Part shown: positions 34,408-37,546 of the stretch, piece after piece
Layout: each line of letters opens with the position of its first letter
Position numbering within the stretch: position 1 is the first letter of the stretch
Source: Alphaproteobacteria bacterium
GTDB lineage: Bacteria > Pseudomonadota > Alphaproteobacteria > UBA6615
Assembly (NCBI GenBank): GCA_027297685.1
Contig: JAPUHN010000362.1
Location: 1 to 37,546, forward strand
Length of the DNA stretch: 37,546 nucleotides
Direction of reading: 5' to 3'
Notes under the pieces: generated by a model
Seen by the model: only the letters and a program-made list of their open reading frames with translations
The model's database searches: none
What the model was told of the DNA's origin: nothing
Made by a program: the position numbers and the translations under genes

Positions 34408-36117
34408 CGCAGCACCCTGCCCCGGTTCAGGCGTGCTCTTCGGCGCGCACGCGCAGCACGCGCGGTTGTAGGCGCGCGCCATATCCAACTCGCCGATGAC
34501 CCCACAGATTGCCATCGACTCCCGGTCGCGGACGACCGGCAGATTGGTGCGACCGGCAGCGGCAATTTTTTGCTGCGCGGATTCCAGGTTATCGTCGGGT
34601 AGCAGTACGTCGACCAAGGGTTGACCAATTGCCGCGGCATCCAGCGGCGCGCCGTCTTCAGCGTTCATCATCGCTTCATCGACATCGGCGTAGCTAATGA
34701 CGGCGCGCACCGCACCGTTGTCGCCCAAAACATAGACTTCTCCGTCGGGCGATTCGTGAAGGCGCGCGTGCACCAATTCAATATCGCCCAATGATTCGAT
34801 GACCGCATACTGCCGCCGCATGACCGCGCCAACAAAGAGGTTGCGCAGGAGCGCCTGATCGTGGCCACCGGTTAGATTGATACCCAAATTAGCCAGTTGC
34901 CGATGGAAGAACGAGCGCGCATAAAACTGATGGATAACCACCGATGCAACAACGGTCGAGACCATGACGGCCACCGTCAGTGTTGATGATCCGGTGAGCT
35001 CAAAAATAATGAAAATTGCCGCAAGGGGCGCCCCGACCACGGCGCCGGCCAGCGCGGCCGTGCCAATCAAAGCGTACGCCGCAACACCGGAGAACAGGTC
35101 GGGAAAGATTCCCCCGGCGATGATGCCAAAAGCGCCGCCAACCATCGCGCCGAGGAACAGCGACGGCGAAAATACCCCGCCACCGAAGCCGAAACCAATA
35201 CTTATGGCGACCGCGGCGATCTTTGCCGCAATCAGAAACAGCAGCAATTGTAATCCGAATTCGGCGCGCAATGCGGCATCGGTGGTGAGATACCCGACAC
35301 CCAGGATTTGCGGCAAGAACACGCCGATCGCACCGATCAGCAAGCCACCGCAAACGGGCTGTAGCCAGATCGGCAATTTGATCTTCTCGACCGTGCTTTC
35401 GACAATAAAAATCGCTCGCATGAATACAATGGCGACGGCGGCACAAATCACACCGAGCAGGACGAATGCGGGAAACTCCCACAGTGATATCAGTTCCTTC
35501 GCTGGCACGGTAAAAGCCGGCGCGTCGCCAAAGTAAAACCGTCCGATCGCGGTGCCCGTCACCGCGGCGACGAAAATCGGCGCGCCGGCTTTGAGCGATA
35601 AATTACCGACGATCAACTCGATCGCAAAAACCGCCCCCGCGACAGGCGCATTGAAGAGCGAGCCCGTCGCTGCAGCGACACCGCATGCGAGCAGCGTTCG
35701 CGATTGCGACCGATCGAAGCCAAGACGTTCCGATAGCCAGGCACCCAGGGTCGCGCCGAGATGAACGACCGGCCCTTCACGACCCGTCGACGAGCCGAAT
35801 CCCAGCGACATAATATGGACGACGGTCGACACCATACCGTCTTTGAGAGACATCCGCCCGCCCCTTAAGGCAGATGCCTCGATGACGTGCGTGATAGTGT
35901 GTGCTCGCTGGCCACCATGGGCGAATTTGAGGACCAAGCCGACCAGCAACCCACCAGTTGCCGGTACAGCGACAATTTGCCACCACGGCAGTCCGCCGGC
36001 CTCGAGAATGAATTCCTCTAACGAAAACCCAAAACTCACTTCCTGAATCTTGCCGACGCCAATACGGAAAACCAGGGCGCCGTAGGCCGCCGCGACCCCG
36101 ACGACAAATGCCAGCAC
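34384..36117 (-). CDS. ClC-family chloride channel/transporter with C-terminal CBS domains, N-terminus apparently truncated
   Basis: SSTGREGPVVHLGA, GFGGGVFSPSLFLGA, CBS-like C-terminus. Starts directly at TM segment MLAFVVGVAAAYGALVFR with a GTG; in-frame TGA at 36133-36135. Confidence 0.88.
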   Translation of the reverse strand: MLAFVVGVAAAYGALVFRIGVGKIQEVSFGFSLEEFILEAGGLPWWQIVAVPATGGLLVGLVLKFAHGGQRAHTITHVIEASALRGGRMSLKDGMVSTVVHIMSLGFGSSTGREGPVVHLGATLGAWLSERLGFDRSQSRTLLACGVAAATGSLFNAPVAGAVFAIELIVGNLSLKAGAPIFVAAVTGTAIGRFYFGDAPAFTVPAKELISLWEFPAFVLLGVICAAVAIVFMRAIFIVESTVEKIKLPIWLQPVCGGLLIGAIGVFLPQILGVGYLTTDAALRAEFGLQLLLFLIAAKIAAVAISIGFGFGGGVFSPSLFLGAMVGGAFGIIAGGIFPDLFSGVAAYALIGTAALAGAVVGAPLAAIFIIFELTGSSTLTVAVMVSTVVASVVIHQFYARSFFHRQLANLGINLTGGHDQALLRNLFVGAVMRRQYAVIESLGDIELVHARLHESPDGEVYVLGDNGAVRAVISYADVDEAMMNAEDGAPLDAAAIGQPLVDVLLPDDNLESAQQKIAAAGRTNLPVVRDRESMAICGVIGELDMARAYNRACCACAPKSTPEPGQGAALKTRIEP

Positions 36118-36120
36118 ACC

Positions 36121-36161
36121 TAATGTGTGGGGTCAAAGGTTCGAATCCCTCCGTTTCTACA
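36121..36161 (+). other. Partial tRNA-like sequence (3' half: anticodon 3' stem, variable loop, T-arm, acceptor 3' strand); candidate att core or tRNA remnant
   Basis: taatGTGTGgggtcaaaGGTTCGAATCCctccgtttctaCA contains the T-loop signature GGTTCGAATCC. No D-arm or 5' acceptor strand precedes it. Confidence 0.55.
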
Positions 36162-36280
36162 AACAAAATCAAATGGTTAGACTAAATTTGGCTAGCCCTT
36201 TTTCTGATAGGGTAACGCTGGGGGTAACACGGGACATGAAAAAAGCCGCAGATTTCCGCCGTTATCACGATCCAAAGAAA

Positions 36281-36311
36281 AGCCCCGCCGAATTTGGGGT
36301 CGGGCGGGGCT
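36281..36311 (-). terminator. Intrinsic terminator, strongest on - strand
   Basis: AGCCCCGCC / GGCGGGGCT perfect 9-bp stem, 13-nt loop; - strand reads GGCGGGGCTTTTCTTT. A weaker GAGTTTT tail follows on the + strand. Confidence 0.75.
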
Positions 36312-36319
36312 GAGTTTTC

Positions 36320-36508
36320 TCATTTGGAGAAATGCAACACGCACACTGAATAGTCGCCGATACCGGCTTCGCTGTCTACGCTACCCGGCCAAGCCATCAT
36401 GCGAAAGAGACAGGCCAACGCCCCCGGTAAGGCTGGAGCGATGGATTCCATCCACATCGGAAACCCGATAGCTCGCTGTTCGAATATCGTTTGGTTGTCG
36501 GCGCACAT
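36320..36508 (-). CDS. Small hypothetical protein (alternative overlapping frame 36381-36566 starts MTDPNKPTTDNETGTEEL)
   Basis: Stop lies 8 nt before the - strand terminator. The overlapping frame from ATG 36566 has an AGGGGG Shine-Dalgarno-like sequence. Confidence 0.3.
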   Translation of the reverse strand: MCADNQTIFEQRAIGFPMWMESIAPALPGALACLFRMMAWPGSVDSEAGIGDYSVCVLHFSK

Positions 36509-36758
36509 AAACTAATTCTTCTGTGCCCGTCTCGTTGTCTGTCGTGGGCTTGTTAGGGTCGGTCATTTTAACCCCCTACGATATTGTTGTCGGTCGAAAA
36601 CATCATGACGCCAGCATAAACGCTAACACAGGACAGTAGGGTCGAGCGGCATTTGAGATTTGGGCGCGTAGGTGCTCTATTCGCCGGACGCCGCTATGAT
36701 TTCGGCGCGGTCTAAGAACTTCTCGGCTATAGCGATGGAAACAGAGGTGACACTCAAA

Positions 36759-37334
36759 ATGCGGGCTTTTGTTGTCGCGGTACTGGTCTGCTTGACCGTT
36801 AGCTTTTCCGCAAACGAAACACTAGCGAGCGGCGAGTTGGCGCCTGGTGCGCCACTGCCGAATTCCGAAGCAAGGCAATCTCTTGCCAAGAAATGGGCCG
36901 CTGAGTTTGTTGCGCTCGATCAGCAAATCCCGAGCCTCTCTCCATCACAGCAGGAATGGTTAAATCGAGAGTATTACCAAGAACTAGCTTCGGTTGAGAA
37001 TCGCCACACCGCTCGTTCTGTGGCGGCCACTAATTCCATCGAGTACCAGATTCACATTGCCAAGCCGATTACTGAAGAGCTAGTAAAAATTTTCTCACGT
37101 ATCGCATCGGGCAATCTTAGCGACAGGAAGTATGAGATGACGCTCTGGACTACGGTCATGGATCGATTCATTGACGTAGATTACTGGCAGGCCGTAACCA
37201 ATCTTGTATCGCGGGGCGTGATCCAGAAGACGGTGGGCCATGTCGATTCACTCTATTCCGAGAACTTCTCGCTTCAGGCTCAAGAAATTCTATCCAAAAT
37301 CTTGATTCCATATCTTCAGGATCAACTACCGTGA
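36759..37334 (+). CDS. Hypothetical secreted/periplasmic protein (~191 aa)
   Basis: N-terminus MRAFVVAVLVCLTVSFSANETLASG resembles a signal peptide; GAGGTGA upstream of ATG 36759. No family recognised. Confidence 0.55.
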   Translation: MRAFVVAVLVCLTVSFSANETLASGELAPGAPLPNSEARQSLAKKWAAEFVALDQQIPSLSPSQQEWLNREYYQELASVENRHTARSVAATNSIEYQIHIAKPITEELVKIFSRIASGNLSDRKYEMTLWTTVMDRFIDVDYWQAVTNLVSRGVIQKTVGHVDSLYSENFSLQAQEILSKILIPYLQDQLP

Positions 37335-37546
37335 TTCCGCTCGTACACGCCGTTACCGCGCCGCCCAGCTTACCCCGTCCTGCCTGCGGTGATAGTCGCA
37401 ACTGCACCACAAGCAACGTGTACGTTCGCGCCGTGTTGAGGCTCTGCCGGTTGTTGGGGCCGTCTACAATCAATGCGCTCGTGCCCGCACCGCCCGTAGC
37501 GCGACCACGCGCAGACGCGATGTCCGCTTTTCCGACGATTATGTCC

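Noticed and set aside
36061-36161. Complete tRNA gene
   Set aside because: Only the 3' half is visible; no D-arm or complementary 5' acceptor strand, because ClC coding sequence occupies that position.
35777-36172. 131-aa - strand ORF MILFVETEGFEPLTPHIRCAGI...
   Set aside because: GFEPLTP is the classic translation of a reverse-complemented tRNA T-arm; the rest is an off-frame reading of ClC.

Overview
The window is mostly an alphaproteobacterial-type division and cell wall (dcw) cluster on the + strand. The order is mraZ-rsmH-ftsL-ftsI-murE-murF-mraY-murD-ftsW-murG-murC-murB-ddl-ftsQ-ftsA-ftsZ-lpxC-bamD-recN-(EamA transporter)-ligA. It is preceded by a coupled pair: a GH3-family acyl-acid-amido synthetase (truncated by the left edge) and an enolase-superfamily epimerase-like enzyme. 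It is followed by - strand genes for an M24B aminopeptidase P, prmA and uvrD/pcrA, then a + strand HtrA/S1C-like protein that seems to have lost its catalytic His and Asp, and a - strand ClC channel with CBS domains. The last ~1.4 kb differs in character. The ClC frame stops abruptly at a sequence resembling the 3' half of a tRNA (36121-36161), followed by AT-richer DNA with small orphan ORFs, which looks like an integration or recombination junction. The most notable non-coding signal is the AT-rich leader upstream of mraZ. It holds a perfect DnaA-box 9-mer, a near-perfect CtrA-type site, a TTGACT promoter-like element and four TGGG/TGGA repeats at exact 10-bp spacing on the - strand, matching a MraZ operator. 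Everything was read by eye; no searches were run. No convincing wholly new system is visible. The best leads are the tRNA-half/ClC junction, the mraZ leader, the S1C pseudoprotease and the GH3-enolase pair.
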